NCBI GenBank assembly: GCA_049999805.1
Contig: JBNGIO010006373.1
Coordinates: 234,735-298,734, forward strand
DNA length: 64,000 nucleotides
Origin: Folioceros fuciformis
Taxonomy: Eukaryota; Anthocerotophyta; Anthocerotopsida; Anthocerotales
Direction: 5' to 3'
Position numbers and translations under genes: made by a program. Shown one piece after another: positions 47,901-58,439 of this stretch; the first letter of the stretch is position 1; each line of letters starts with the position of its first letter. The notes under the pieces are model-generated. The model was given only the letters and a program-made list of their open reading frames with translations, searched no databases and was not told the origin of the DNA.

Positions 47901-50900
47901 AGCCCCTACATTCACAAGCTCCATATTCAACAACTTTGTACCAATTTCACAGACGGTTCTGTGATTGAAATATTCCACTGTGAGCAGGAATTACCTTATT
48001 TGAAGAAAGCATTTTGCTCAGTAGTTTCAAACTAGCCTCCACTTCTTGAAGGTCCTCAATATTTGCAGATCGGTGCAGCATCCTTAGAAGAAGGAGAACC
48101 ATGCCACTGTGACAGCACTGCAAGGGACATGCACTGATGCTCAGAAGTTCCAGGGATATTGTCACACTCAGCTCCATCGCCTTGCTATAGGGAAGTCTAA
48201 TCAGAACCCCAGGGTACCATTCAGCAACAGTGCAGCGTTTCCACATGATAGACCCTTACCTCCCACCGAACAAGACATAAACCAGAAGACGTGTCCCGCA
48301 ACACACGCCCTGAGCTACCAGCCGGAATAAGCAATCCTGGAGCATCTGGAAATTGTAAAGCTGTGGGAGTTTGAACAATATCTTCAACCGTGACACCGTC
48401 TTTCACGAGCGAACCAGGTGGAGGCTGATAGAAACATGTGATATGAACCAACTTGTATAGAAAATCCCACCTGAAGACCAAGACGGCATTCCAACATTGA
48501 AGAACTCTCTGCCAAATGGGCAGAAGTGCAGTTTTTCAAAAGTAACCATTCAGCAAAAGTTGTACATACTTACACACATTCAGCTGGCCAGGTTCCTTCA
48601 CACTGAGCTGCAAGTAGACGAATGAGAGGAACTGATTGGAATGGAAAATACTCTCTGAGAGAGAACAGGAGACTGCGGATGGGCCCATCAATTACACTTT
48701 CACGGTCCCAGAATTCAAGACACAGGGCCTCCTGTAACAATGCATGTTACTTGTCAAAATTTGCTTTTGTGACTTTTCTGGAAAGTAGCAACCAAGCACA
48801 ACAAAAACACTGAAATCAAGAATCTTCACCTGACCCCGATAGACCTCACATAGGATGTCAACCAGGGAATCAAAACCATCAGAATCTACCTGGATGAAAA
48901 ATGTAAGTGCATTAGTACATTCGAAAATTGCACAGAATCTTTGTAGGGCCCAGGACAATCTGCTCTGGAAATCCAACACCAAACAAAACGAGCCAATGTG
49001 ACATGTGACATGCTCAATGTGACACAGCAGCATGACGATATCTACTCACCTGACCAGCAAAATCGTACGCTGCTAGGAGAGCAGCTATCAGGGTTTTCAC
49101 TACATTCTTATATCCACTTCCTTGGTTCTGAAACAAAGCAGCAGCTCGCATAAACTGAGCACAGTGATCAATTCAAACTGTAACCTCACGAACCAGGAAT
49201 TGAAGTACTTAGCTTACATCAGATTCTTGCAATGGCTCGCTCTCCAGAAGTTTCAATAAGAAGTTGTAGCTCCCAGCTCGGTAGGCTTGCCGCACATACT
49301 GCGTGTGGTCTATCTCCTGCAGGACAAATAAGAACACAAAAATAACCTCAACATCTGTATTTGAAGGAGAGCATAACCCACTCATGAGGCATACTACAAC
49401 CGCAACCACATGAGTGATAGTTGTGGACGCGCGGACACAGAAAAATTGGATACTAACTGGAATTGGTGACTGGCCAGCAGTCTCTGGTAAAATGGTCACA
49501 AGACAGATAAAAGTTCCCCATCCCAACAACAGAGGTGCGTAGTCAGGGATGCTAGCAAAGTCCAGGCCCGCCATTATGGAATCCAGCTGCCCAAGATCTT
49601 CAACAGTGATCGAGTGCTCTCCTTGACTGGGAAACATGAAACCAGTATACAAAGTTTTGGTCACGATTAAGAAACTCATGATGAGGGACTGATTGAGCAG
49701 CATGTATCAGATGAAAACATATCTCAGACCTGAATGGAACTTCCCCATGAACCATTGTAAGCAGATTCTCCAGGTCGAGGGCTTCCAGAAGAATGAGGAG
49801 AGCTTGATGTCTCACATGCTTGACTAGCCTTTCTGCTTCCGGGGTGACTGACAACCTCTCCCCAGCAGCAGATTCGAACACGGATTCCTGGCAATGAGGA
49901 AGAACACGTTTTTCAATATCGCTCTACGAACATCAATATGCTTGCATTCTATTTCAAATGTCAGCGAAGGTACCTGAAAGATGGTAAGTAGCCCTTCCAA
50001 CCGCCTTGCTGCGCAGGTACACAAAGGCTCATAGTACAGTAGGAAAAGGATGTCCAAAAGAAGTGTTTGTTCTAGAGCCATCTCTTCTGCCCAAAGATCA
50101 GCATGCTCCCGCTCCTGGACAAATGTCCATCATGTCACAGAATTATGCCCCGCAACCATCCAGAGCAACTCAATGAGAAAAAATGGAGGTCTACCTGCAT
50201 TTAGTTGCAAGCTAAAGAAAAGTAGTTCGAGGATCTATACCAAATGCTGAGGCTGTGCGGCACAAAGTTGTACTTTCAAAACCTCAATCAATTTCCCTTC
50301 AAGGTCACTTGAGAGAAGTTTCTTCACTTCCTCGTCTATAACGCCACAACAGCTAGACCTCACTCCTTGTTCAGCCACTGCAGTACACGAAAGAGTAATT
50401 CATCGCTTAAGCGACAAAACCAAGACTTCTCAATGCTGTGGAAAAATACCCCAAGAAAACAATCTGCAAAAACTCACTTTGGAAAGCTAGAATAAGTCGA
50501 AGACTTTTCAGAAGACATTGTCTCTCCACAAAGTAGAACATCTCAACCTGCACACACGAACCTGAAGACCTTGAGCATCTCAGGCGTGGACATGCATGAG
50601 ACTGCTACAAATTACTTCTACATAGTAGGAATGGAGTCGGAGAGACAGATACATGCCAGCACTCGGGCAACGGCGACGCCTTACATTATGAAGAAGTTCA
50701 TTGTCCACAATCACAGTTCCATCTGCTGTGGACTCCAAAACCCTGCTGAGCAATAAATACGTCTGTACTTCGTCCAGAACCTGATCAGATCCACCACTCA
50801 TACGAAAACTTAGCCATCAACGCTGGACCACCCCGTTCCCTGAATGCACCCCAAGTTCCATACACACCAGGTGCTTGCTGACTTGCAATGCCACGCCCTT

Positions 50901-51425
50901 CCATTCCGGCTTGATTTCCAGCGTGTGGTCCCCGACCGCGATCTGGGCAGAGCTTAATGCTGATTCCGATGTGCTGCTCGGAGGCTTGAACCAAGCGACA
51001 CTGTTGAGAAGCCATTTCTGGTGGGAAGCTAGTTTACTAACCTGCAGGCCACCAAGCAAGCATGACGCTTCTCAATCCCGCGCATACATGTCCGAGAATC
51101 CCACAGATGCACGCACGACTAAATCCCACACAGCGACTATCAACTCAACAGACAGCAGTCATCCCAGAGCCCAGGACATTCCCATTCTCACGGCATAAAT
51201 CGTTAGCTCTGATTCAGGACACGGCACGGCGCGTACCAATGCGTCCAGGACCTCAGACTGTGCCCTGCCAGCTTCTCCAGAGCCCTCGTTTCCAGGTACC
51301 CCAGAGCTCTGCGAGGCTCCAATTTTGTCCAGAACGTGGAAGAGCGATTCGAAGGAATCCCACCAAAGGTCAGCATCTACTTTGAGCGTAGCCGCCTGCT
51401 CAATTGCTCTTGCAACGCTAGCCAT
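41918..51425 (-). CDS. NUP205: Nuclear pore complex inner-ring scaffold protein NUP205 (many exons)
   Basis: NUP205 (Nup192 in fungi) is a large alpha-solenoid that, with NUP93, builds the inner ring of the nuclear pore. The start is taken at the ATG complementary to 51423-51425, opening MASVARAIEQAATLKVDADL. Family-typical phrases follow in order on the minus strand: VEMFYFVERQCLLKSLRLIL (about 50480-50550), ALEQTLLLDILFLLYYEPLC (about 50015-50075), and Leu-rich helical exons throughout. The gene has more than 20 short exons with short introns and one long exon of about 1.7 kb (42207-43904). That exon splices at 42140-42206 to the last exon, 42139-41918, whose phase matches and which ends in a stop. 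The individual exons between were not all resolved. Introns average about 100 bp. Confidence 0.9.
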
Positions 51426-52286
51426 AGAGTGACGCCCGATGCACACAGACGTGCTACACCCCCGACGAGCGAGTAAATTTAATCCACAACTCTAGCAGCA
51501 GGCCAGAATTTGGTGCTCAGCAAGTGCCATGTAATGCGGCCTTGCCAAAGGAAAGGTTGCCTGGAGCCAAGCGATGAATCTCCTCACCTTGACGACCTGT
51601 ACCAGATTCAGATTCAGATTCAGCTGCGGTGGATAGTTGAGCAACTCTCCGGGGATTTTTTTTAATGGACAAGATGAGGCAGCGGTGTCGTGCGCACACG
51701 ATCCGAGCGCTAGACCAGTCCACCATTACCTTGTCCTACTGCGCGTGCCTGACTCAGCCAAGCAATTCGCGAAAGACGGAAGGCGGGAAACGGACCTGTT
51801 GGCCCTAGTCTTGCCCTAACTCGGACATCTTCTCGAATACATTTCAAGTTCACCAGCGCGATATTGAATAAGTTAGTACTGGCCACTGACATTGTTCGAC
51901 TTCGTCCATTGTTGTCTTGCGATCCAGGACTTACAAACGGAACGGGAGCTGGCCCTCACAGGTGTGAAAGACTGTATGCAACGCGGCCAAGGATGCTAGG
52001 ACAAGCAACCCAAGGATACTTGTCTGTCCTAATTACAGCGCAGGACATGAGCGTCGTTGTTACACTTAGGGGCTGGATTCAGCCACTGTCACGGTGGCAG
52101 GTCGGTCCTAGCACGTGTGCTCCAGCCGGTCGTTCCATGACGGGCCGCACAGTTTCACACATCAAGTGGAGCAATGGTTTCACCATCATGATGATGTGGT
52201 TATTTATTTATATTATTCAATATAATAATGTGTACAATATTATCATTATTAGATAATTTAATAGCAGATATTGAAAGCATACCTTA
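51426..52286. other. NUP205 promoter and gene-free flank
   Basis: No coding sequence is recognised. The 3' part (52195-52260) is a run of TA-rich trinucleotides (TATTATT-like) that leads into the minisatellites. The left part should contain the NUP205 5' UTR and promoter. Confidence 0.5.
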
Positions 52287-52475
52287 TCTCATGGCTTCCT
52301 CCATCGCTTCACTCCCTCTTCCATGGCTTCACGCTTCTTCCATTGCTTCACTCCCTCCTTCCATGGCTTCACGCTTCTTCCATAGCTTCACTCCCTCGTG
52401 GCTTCTTCCATCGCTTCACTCCCTCGTCGCTTCTTCCATCGCTTCACTCCCTCGTGGCTTCTTCCATCGCTTCAT
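52287..52475. repeat. Minisatellite of CTTCACTCCCTC/CTTCTTCCATCG words
   Basis: A variable array built from GCTTCACTCCCTC, TGGCTTC and TTCTTCCATCGCTTC or TTCCATGGCTTCACGCTTC. Later units have a period near 28 bp, earlier ones are longer (about 42 bp). Any open frame here is a by-product of the repeat (Ser/Leu-rich in all frames). Confidence 0.85.
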
Positions 52476-52781
52476 TTTGTCGGCGTGCCATTGCACTACC
52501 ACATTCCCTTGGCCGTGGCGTACCTAGGCATTATGATTGCAATGGAATCTACATACATGTGCCTCTTGCAAGCAATCATGTTGGGTGTCCTTCAATGTAG
52601 CCATTGAAGCAACTGACTCATCATCATTGGCATTGATGTTGGGTTATCGAGCGTTGTTTAACAATTGCAATTGCAAGTTCAAGACAAGACAGTCGGGTTC
52701 TATGATTACTAGAAGTATATATATAGACATATGCTATATACTAGAAGCCCATCATTCTTTGATTAACAACTCATGGGCTCG

Positions 52782-52819
52782 TACAATGATACAATGTTCA
52801 TACAATGATACAATGTTCA
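52782..52819. repeat. 19-bp direct duplication
   Basis: TACAATGATACAATGTTCA occurs twice without a gap, at 52782-52800 and 52801-52819, just before the 35-bp array. Confidence 0.95.
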
Positions 52820-52825
52820 AGAGAA

Positions 52826-53000
52826 GAATGCGTATTTTGAAAACCATATTCCACGCAGAGGAATGCGTGTTTTGAAAGCCATATTCCACGCAGAAGAATG
52901 CGTGTTTTGAAAGCCATATTTCACGCAGAAGAATGCGTGTTTTGAAAGCCATATTCCACGCAGAAGAATGCGTATTTTTAAAGCCATATATATTCCACGC
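52826..53000. repeat. 35-bp tandem repeat, five copies
   Basis: The unit starts GAATGCGTGTTTTGAAAGCC and ends CCACGCAGAA. Copies begin at 52826, 52861, 52896, 52931 and 52966; the first and last have diverged most. The array reads open on the minus strand, because its period is not a multiple of three all three frames are sampled; no protein match is recognised. Confidence 0.95.
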
Positions 53001-53727
53001 TATTTGTGCCAACCTCCTCTATGCTCACAACTTAATGCTCACAACTCAAGATACTTCATTTGGGCCACTTAAACATAAAGTTGTTATGTCCTTACTTAAG
53101 CTTGCAGCTTGCAGGTAATTAAGGATCTCTTTGGATACAGAACATCTACTGTATATGTATGTGTATGTGTTCACCAATTTTGTGCAGTTTTTTTGTAGAC
53201 CTTACATAATACCTATATTTCATGGCTGTCGATGGCTCATATGCAAATTTTGTGTAGAAATTTGTCTGGAAATCATCTGGAAATTTTGATGTCATTCTTA
53301 GAACGAAAGCTTTGTTTCTGCCACGAGAAGGTATGGATTTATGGACAGAAGAATTTTCCTATCATCTAAGTTGGCGACAAGGACACGGGATGAGCTTGGC
53401 AACAATCCCACTTAAGTTGCAGTTGGAGGAAGATGAACAAGATGCATATATAGTGAACATGGCAACTTCTTTGGAAGGACAGGATAAAGAGGATGATGAA
53501 GATAAGTTGTGGGTTTTCATTATATGCAAAAATTGTGTATTAAAGAATGCACTGGCGTCAATTTGGAGGAGGATTCAATGAGAACAGATGTTACTAGAAC
53601 ATTAGCTGGAAGTTTTAGATAACATGAAAAATCACATTCTGAGTTTCAGCAAGATAATAAGATTCAACCTTATACAAAGTAGGCAGTTAGTAAACTCAAA
53701 TCTGTGTGTAATTATGAAAAGGGACTT
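53001..53727. other. Gene-free stretch with one unconvincing open frame
   Basis: An open frame at 53312-53581 (acidic, about 89 residues) starts inside AT-rich sequence and matches nothing I recognise; it is left uncalled. Probably the flank of the transposon block. Confidence 0.4.
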
Positions 53728-54324
53728 GTCGTGCTGTGCCACTAAACATCACACTCACACATGGTTCATTAGTTAACAATACTCACACCACACCACATTT
53801 TACACACATTAAACATTGCATGATTGTGCTGTAGTTCTATAAGAGTGAAGCATTTGCTTCCTTCAGACACCACAAAATCTCCTCCACCTGCATCCACACT
53901 TCTCAAAGCTGTAACTTGGCTTCTCAAATCCTCGATAGGGTTACATGATCTTGCACACTGCGGACATACACACCTCAACCAGATTTCCAACAAGAGAATG
54001 CTCCCTCAAGAGAAAGCCTATTCCCAGAAAGCAAGAAAATACAAGCTTATAGCTGCAGCGAACACCACTAATTTAGACTTTATATTATATTGTATTTTCT
54101 AATCATCTTCACTAAATAATTGTTAATTACCACTAATGTCATTCATTAGCATCACTTAATTATTAACTAATTACTATTTGCATGCATCTAAGCGATAGCA
54201 CACAATCATGCTTGGCAGCTGTCGTGTTGTGTCGCTAAACATCGCACTCATGCATGGTTCATTAGTTAACAATATTTACACCACACCATATTACACACAC
54301 ATTAAACACTGCATGATGGTGCTG
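53728..54324. repeat. Pair of approx. 105-bp direct repeats about 490 bp apart
   Basis: 53728-53832 and 54221-54324 share GTCGTGCTGTG (variant GTCGTGTTGTG), then ATGGTTCATTAGTTAACAAT, then the word TTAAACA and GCATGAT. They could be parts of a terminal repeat of the neighbouring minus-strand gypsy element or an internal duplication; neither could be decided. Confidence 0.75.
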
Positions 54325-54503
54325 CAACTTTATCCCCCCTTGCTGGTTAGTACTTCACGAACACATATATGTTGCAGCACTGCTACAACATACTAAGAAT
54401 TCAAACATACAGATAACTCCTGAACACAACATCAATCATCCATCAACTTGTATCACCTATTAATGAAGATTAAGTTGTTGGCGCATGACTTTGGCAACTT
54501 CGT

Positions 54504-54638
54504 ACAATTTGGGCAAAACCAATCTTCTTGTGGTACTTCTTCCAAAGCTGGCTATAGACAAAACAGGTAATACCCTTAATTGCAATGATCACACAAGAGC
54601 ATGGTATCTTCTTCATCAGTGCGACCACAAATGCGGCA
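54504..54638 (-). pseudogene. PHD-finger-like Cys/His module after RNase H (degenerate)
   Basis: The minus-strand frame reads a C4-x-C3 pattern: CRIC, then LLCDHC, then a GYYLFC phrase, then WFCPNC, with spacings of a PHD finger. The preceding phrase RPSTWIPPKDLE is in the same frame. The zinc-ligand His of the consensus GYH is Tyr, and two stops interrupt the frame. PHD fingers read histone H3 tails, so such a module could help an element choose chromatin for insertion, as chromodomains do in other gypsy elements. That role is inferred. Confidence 0.7.
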
Positions 54639-54739
54639 TTCCAAGTCCTTGGGTGGTATCCAAGTGCTAGGTCGTAGCTCTAGATCCAAATCTGGCAAAT
54701 GACATGGAGCTAGGTTCTTCAAATGATCTTGCTAACTTT

Positions 54740-55605
54740 GTCCATCAGATGAACTCGAAAATGCATCACTACCCACACAAGTGCTAAACACTCTCATTCA
54801 TAAGAACAATAGTTCGCCTGTGCTGCGTTCATACTGCGACTAGCATAAGCAATAGGGTGCTCTTCTCCATCCCCAAAAACTTGTGCTAGCACTACACCTA
54901 ATCCAAGCTTGCTGCAGTCAGTATACAACAAAAATTCCCTTGTAAAGTCTGGTCTCCATAAAACTGGACTGTTGCATAGCATGTTTTTCACCTCTAGTAA
55001 TGCCAACTCTTGTTCATGTCCCCAACACCATTCTTCAACAATAGTGTCAATGGCTTCACAATTGAACTCATGTTAGGTATGTACCTTCGATAATAACTTA
55101 CAAGTCCAAGAAATGTTCGCAACTTGGAAATGTCAGTTAGCCTAGGCAATTTTATAATGGCCTCCACTTTGGGCATGTAAGGTGAAATGCCCTCTGGAGT
55201 AATCTCACGTCCCAGGTACAACACCTTGTTGTACACAAATGTACACTTACGAGGATGACATTTAAGCCCCCATTCCTTCAACCTAGCAAGACTTTTTCAA
55301 ACACATGAATTTGCTCTTCAAAAGTCTTGGTGAAGATAATGATGTCATCCACATAACACCTTGCCTCAGGCACGTCTGCCAATGCACCATCATCATTCTC
55401 TTGAAACACCACAACAGAATTCTGTAGCCCAAATGGCATCCTTAGCCATTCATATAATGAATCTCTTCCCTAGAATGCCGCCTTGCACCAATCCTCCTCC
55501 ATGATGTCAATTTGGTTTGCCTAAGATCCAATGTGGAGAAGTAGCAAGCACTTCCAATGTCATCAAAGATTTCATAAGGAGTAGGCATTGGATACCCATG
55601 CAATT
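54740..55605 (-). pseudogene. Gypsy reverse transcriptase and start of RNase H
   Basis: Recognisable RT blocks on the minus strand: YPMPTPYEIFDDIG and FSTLDLRQ (about 55510-55600), LRMPFGLQNS (about 55430-55465), the catalytic YVDD at 55344-55355, the LKEWGLKCHPRKC block (about 55240-55280) and FLGLVSYYRRYIP (about 55080-55125). RNase H starts with LLYTDCSKLGLG (about 54905-54940) and IAYASRSMN. There is a one-base frameshift near 55520, a stop near 55470 and further breaks, so no functional protein is possible. Confidence 0.88.
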
Positions 55606-55870
55606 TTCCAATCTCCCTCCAGACCCCTTACACATACTCATACTGAAAAAGTAGGGGCTAACTTTTGTTTGGCGCACCCACAGAACACAACCTGCAGAAT
55701 TTCTCCTTAGCAGCGATAAGCAAACCATCCCATCGATCCGTTGTAGGCAACCAAGCTTGAAAAAAGCACCATACCATAGCCTGACCTTTGGAGGGACACA
55801 CACTATTGTCCAAAGGAGATGGAGAGCGCATCGTTGCCAATAAACGAGTAACCCCATCCTAGGAGCCATC
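55605..55870 (-). mobile_element. LINE fragment (zf-RVT) within the gypsy element
   Basis: Minus-strand reading gives MVWCFFQAWLPTTDRWDGLL and KFCRLC, the zinc-binding end of a non-LTR retrotransposon RT, then a phrase ending GVWREIG that passes straight into gypsy RT. It is the same family as the LINE remnant at about 33.4-33.8 kb. It therefore inserted into the gypsy element, or was joined to it by recombination. Confidence 0.7.
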
Positions 55871-56409
55871 AATTCATGCTTATGGCTCCTCTACATCTTA
55901 ATCAGCTAATGATAGACATCTGCAGTACAAACATTAAAGAAGGAGGTAGAACCCTCATGGCAACCATTAGGGCATTTGGGCCAGCTATAAAGGTCAAGTC
56001 ACAAGGTGAGCTCCCAATTCTCTACAAGACAAAACTAGCACCGCCTCCTTGAGTTGAGTTCCAAGTGATGTCCCATGGCAACTCGTCCTCTGTTAACCAT
56101 CTATCCACTCGAGTAGAGCGGGATAGGACCATAAGAGGCCGTAGAGACCACTTGCTAATCACTCCTTCTTCTCTTCCATGTCCTTTTAAAAGAGCATTGG
56201 GTGAGGTCACTCTAAAGGACAAGGTAGCTCCCTAATTACCCGGGCTAGCAATGAAGGTTGCTCGGTCAAACTCCGGAAGGGTGCAATCCTCATCTAAGTC
56301 CTCATCCTCTAACTTGTCCTCTAGCGCATAGGCTCCACAAGTGTCTGCTTCCACCTCTGCTGGTATCATCAGAGCCTGTCTAGCACCCTCGTCCATGCCA
56401 CTCTACAGC

Positions 56410-57300
56410 CATCGGAAAATGACTCTAAGATGGTGAGCAGGAATGCCAAATTCTTCCTTTAATTCTCGCTCCCGTGCATTTGGCTCTTCTAAATCATCTC
56501 CTTTGGAACTCATCACTCTCCCTGGTGAGTCAGCATATCCAAAAGCATAAGAGCCACTTGCACTTACAAAGGTTGGTTATGCTACCCTTGGTTTTAACAC
56601 TTCATTCACGGCAAAGTACGGCATACTTTCACGCTTCATGACTTCTTGAGGATGCTTGTCTCCGAACATGATGCCTTTCACTTGCACCATTTTTGGCACT
56701 GTGATATCCCTGCATGCCATCAATGCTTCTCTAAGCATCATGTTGTTCCATATGCACCTTAGTCGATGTGCACGTGACCCAAACTGCACAGCATGAAGAT
56801 ATACTTCCATGCCCACTACTCCTTTGATTTGTTTGAAGCTATCCTTCACAATTTGCCTCTTGTCAAACATTGCCAAAACGTTCTCAAGAATGTACCCACA
56901 TGACTCTTGCTGATATTGTTCAACCAACCTAATAATCCTTGTCGGCTCAAAGAATAGCATTGACCTTAGATCCAACAATCCGCTTCCTGCTCCTGCCAAT
57001 GACATGCCTTGACATTCCCACCCGGCAATGATCAAGTTTACTGACACTCCCAATCCCTAGATTTGCTCCCATCCTATATGCCTTACATCCGCAGGTAGTT
57101 GTTTTTGAAAGTTCCTCATCGCCCCCTTGTCTAATAAATCTGGATAACGATTCAACAGCTCCTACACACGTGCTGTTGCCACAACTTGAGCCTGCACATC
57201 TCTGTCACAATAGACATATTTTCTTATCTTCACACCACTTCACAACATTGCTTCCAGCCGTGAGCGTATGCCACCAAACAACTCCACCAGTGTTATCCCT
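56410..57300 (-). pseudogene. C5-cytosine DNA methyltransferase domain of the gypsy element
   Basis: C5 methyltransferases transfer a methyl group from S-adenosylmethionine to cytosine. Motif I (SAM binding) is LVELFGGIRS at about 57261-57290. The block around the catalytic Cys is AGWECQG with Cys at 57012-57014; the usual Pro before it is Glu. Motif VI is ENV at 56877-56885. Motif VIII is QFGSRAHRLR at 56757-56786. The C-terminal part PTFVSASGSYAF and ARERE (about 56420-56570) resembles the target-recognition and last motifs of retrotransposon methyltransferases. At least three in-frame stops are present. It does not look like a host MET1, CMT or DRM gene, since the UBA, BAH or chromodomain parts are absent and retrotransposon domains flank it. 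Confidence 0.85.
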
Positions 57301-57599
57301 TTATCGGTGACATTCCACTTAATGATTCTTTGGTCCACTGAATGGTTGCTAGCAATCACACTTTGGTCTTGGCAGTATGATTGCGGTTGATACTCCACAT
57401 GCTCAACATCCTTTTGTTTGTACAGCATTAGCCTTCTCATTGCTTTCTGAAATGCAGGCCTACCTTGGATTTGTAAAGGTGCTATTGTTTGCCTTTATTG
57501 CTCCATTGCCGCCTCCACCAATAAACTCTCAAATGTAGCTTCTTCGACACTGTCTTCTTCTAGGTTGTACATTAATGCCACTTACTCCCTCAGCTCCAC

Positions 57600-57977
57600 A
57601 CTTGTTGTATGCACCTGATACACCGTGTGAGTCATCATTGCCGCCTGTTTCGGGTGCAACAATGACAATGGCACCAGTGCCAATGTTCCTACACCTTCTT
57701 CCCACTTTGGATAGAAGAACATTTGTTCTGTCCAATTGTCAACTCCTCCCCCGGGCAGGTACAATGCTTCACACCCTAACAAAAAATCGTAACCGGCCAC
57801 ATCAGTAGCCAAACAAGTTACCTTAATGAATGTAGCATTATCTATCCTCAACTTTAATGCTATGTTCAGCGGTTTGGCCGTCTCTCCTAACACAGACTTG
57901 GTCGTGCCAGCTACCGTATGTATGTAGTTAGAAGTACAGACCGCGTTGGTTATGGGTAACTTAGCTAGTGTGGTCAT
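57600..57977 (-). pseudogene. Gypsy retropepsin-like protease, C-terminal part
   Basis: A 131-residue open frame includes KVTCLATDVAGYDFLLGCEAL, the typical second half of a Ty3/gypsy aspartic protease (ILG-like core strand). The catalytic D-[ST]-G would lie upstream, beyond 57977, where copia sequence takes over. Assigned from the GYDFLLGCEAL strand and its position before methyltransferase and RT. Confidence 0.6.
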
Positions 57978-58108
57978 ACCCTTTGGTATTTAGTACCGAA
58001 GAGGTACAACTCTTCAGACACAAGCTATAAAAGCCCACCTCTTGTAATCAATTTTATCAATTAGTAAAGCACTATGTTTTGATCAAACGCTTCTGCAAAG
58101 CACGACAA
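57969..58108 (+). repeat. Putative 5' LTR (or its 3' part) of the copia element
   Basis: The stretch ends just before the primer-binding site and holds a TATA-like TATAAAAG at 58026-58033. If it starts with TG at 57969 it is only about 140 bp, short for a copia LTR, so it may be the truncated 3' part. The second LTR needed to fix the ends is outside the window. Confidence 0.5.
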
Positions 58109-58111
58109 ACT

Positions 58112-58123
58112 TGGTATCAGAGC
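58112..58123 (+). other. Primer-binding site (initiator tRNA-Met type)
   Basis: TGGTATCAGAGC is complementary to the 3' end of initiator methionine tRNA and is the standard primer site of plant copia elements. It fixes the position of the 5' LTR end just upstream. Confidence 0.9.
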
Positions 58124-58439
58124 ACAAGTTTGATTACTAAGTTCATCATGCATTATGATGTGAATCTAAATGTTCTTCTAATATGCAACGTCTTTCTTAT
58201 GCCTTTGGTATTTGTAATATGGAGCTATTTTATACTTATTCATAGTTTCTCTTATATTCAACCAAACATGTTTTTTTCTAATAAAATAGTTTGGCTTCTT
58301 CTATGATTAACTTTTATATTCATTAAAGTTTCATGTCTAATTACCACTCTCATTCTTCAATCTTATTCTTCCAAAACCTAAATCTCAATAGATTCAGCAA
58401 GTCAATCTTTCTCATTCCTCACATTTGCTACAACACGAA

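Larger units (their letters stand above)
54500..57977 (-). mobile_element. Decayed Ty3/gypsy element carrying a C5-DNA methyltransferase and a PHD-like module
   Basis: Minus-strand order: protease C-terminal part (57977-57600), DNA methyltransferase (57300-56410), an unrecognised segment (56280-55870), a LINE fragment (55870-55605), reverse transcriptase (about 55605-55030), start of RNase H (about 55000-54740), PHD-like zinc module (54638-54504). Gag lies beyond the right end, where copia sequence begins, and integrase is not found. In-frame stops and frameshifts occur in nearly every module, so the copy is dead. The order protease, methyltransferase, RT shows that the methyltransferase was part of the element's polyprotein and not a host gene nearby. 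LTRs could not be identified. Confidence 0.85.

Noticed and set aside
52228-52600. Ser/Leu-rich open frames over the minisatellite
   Set aside because: Open in several frames because the repeat units lack stop triplets; no conserved protein.
56410-57300. Methyltransferase as a host DRM, CMT or MET1 gene
   Set aside because: No UBA, BAH or chromodomain, in-frame stops, and gypsy protease and RT on both sides in the same orientation.
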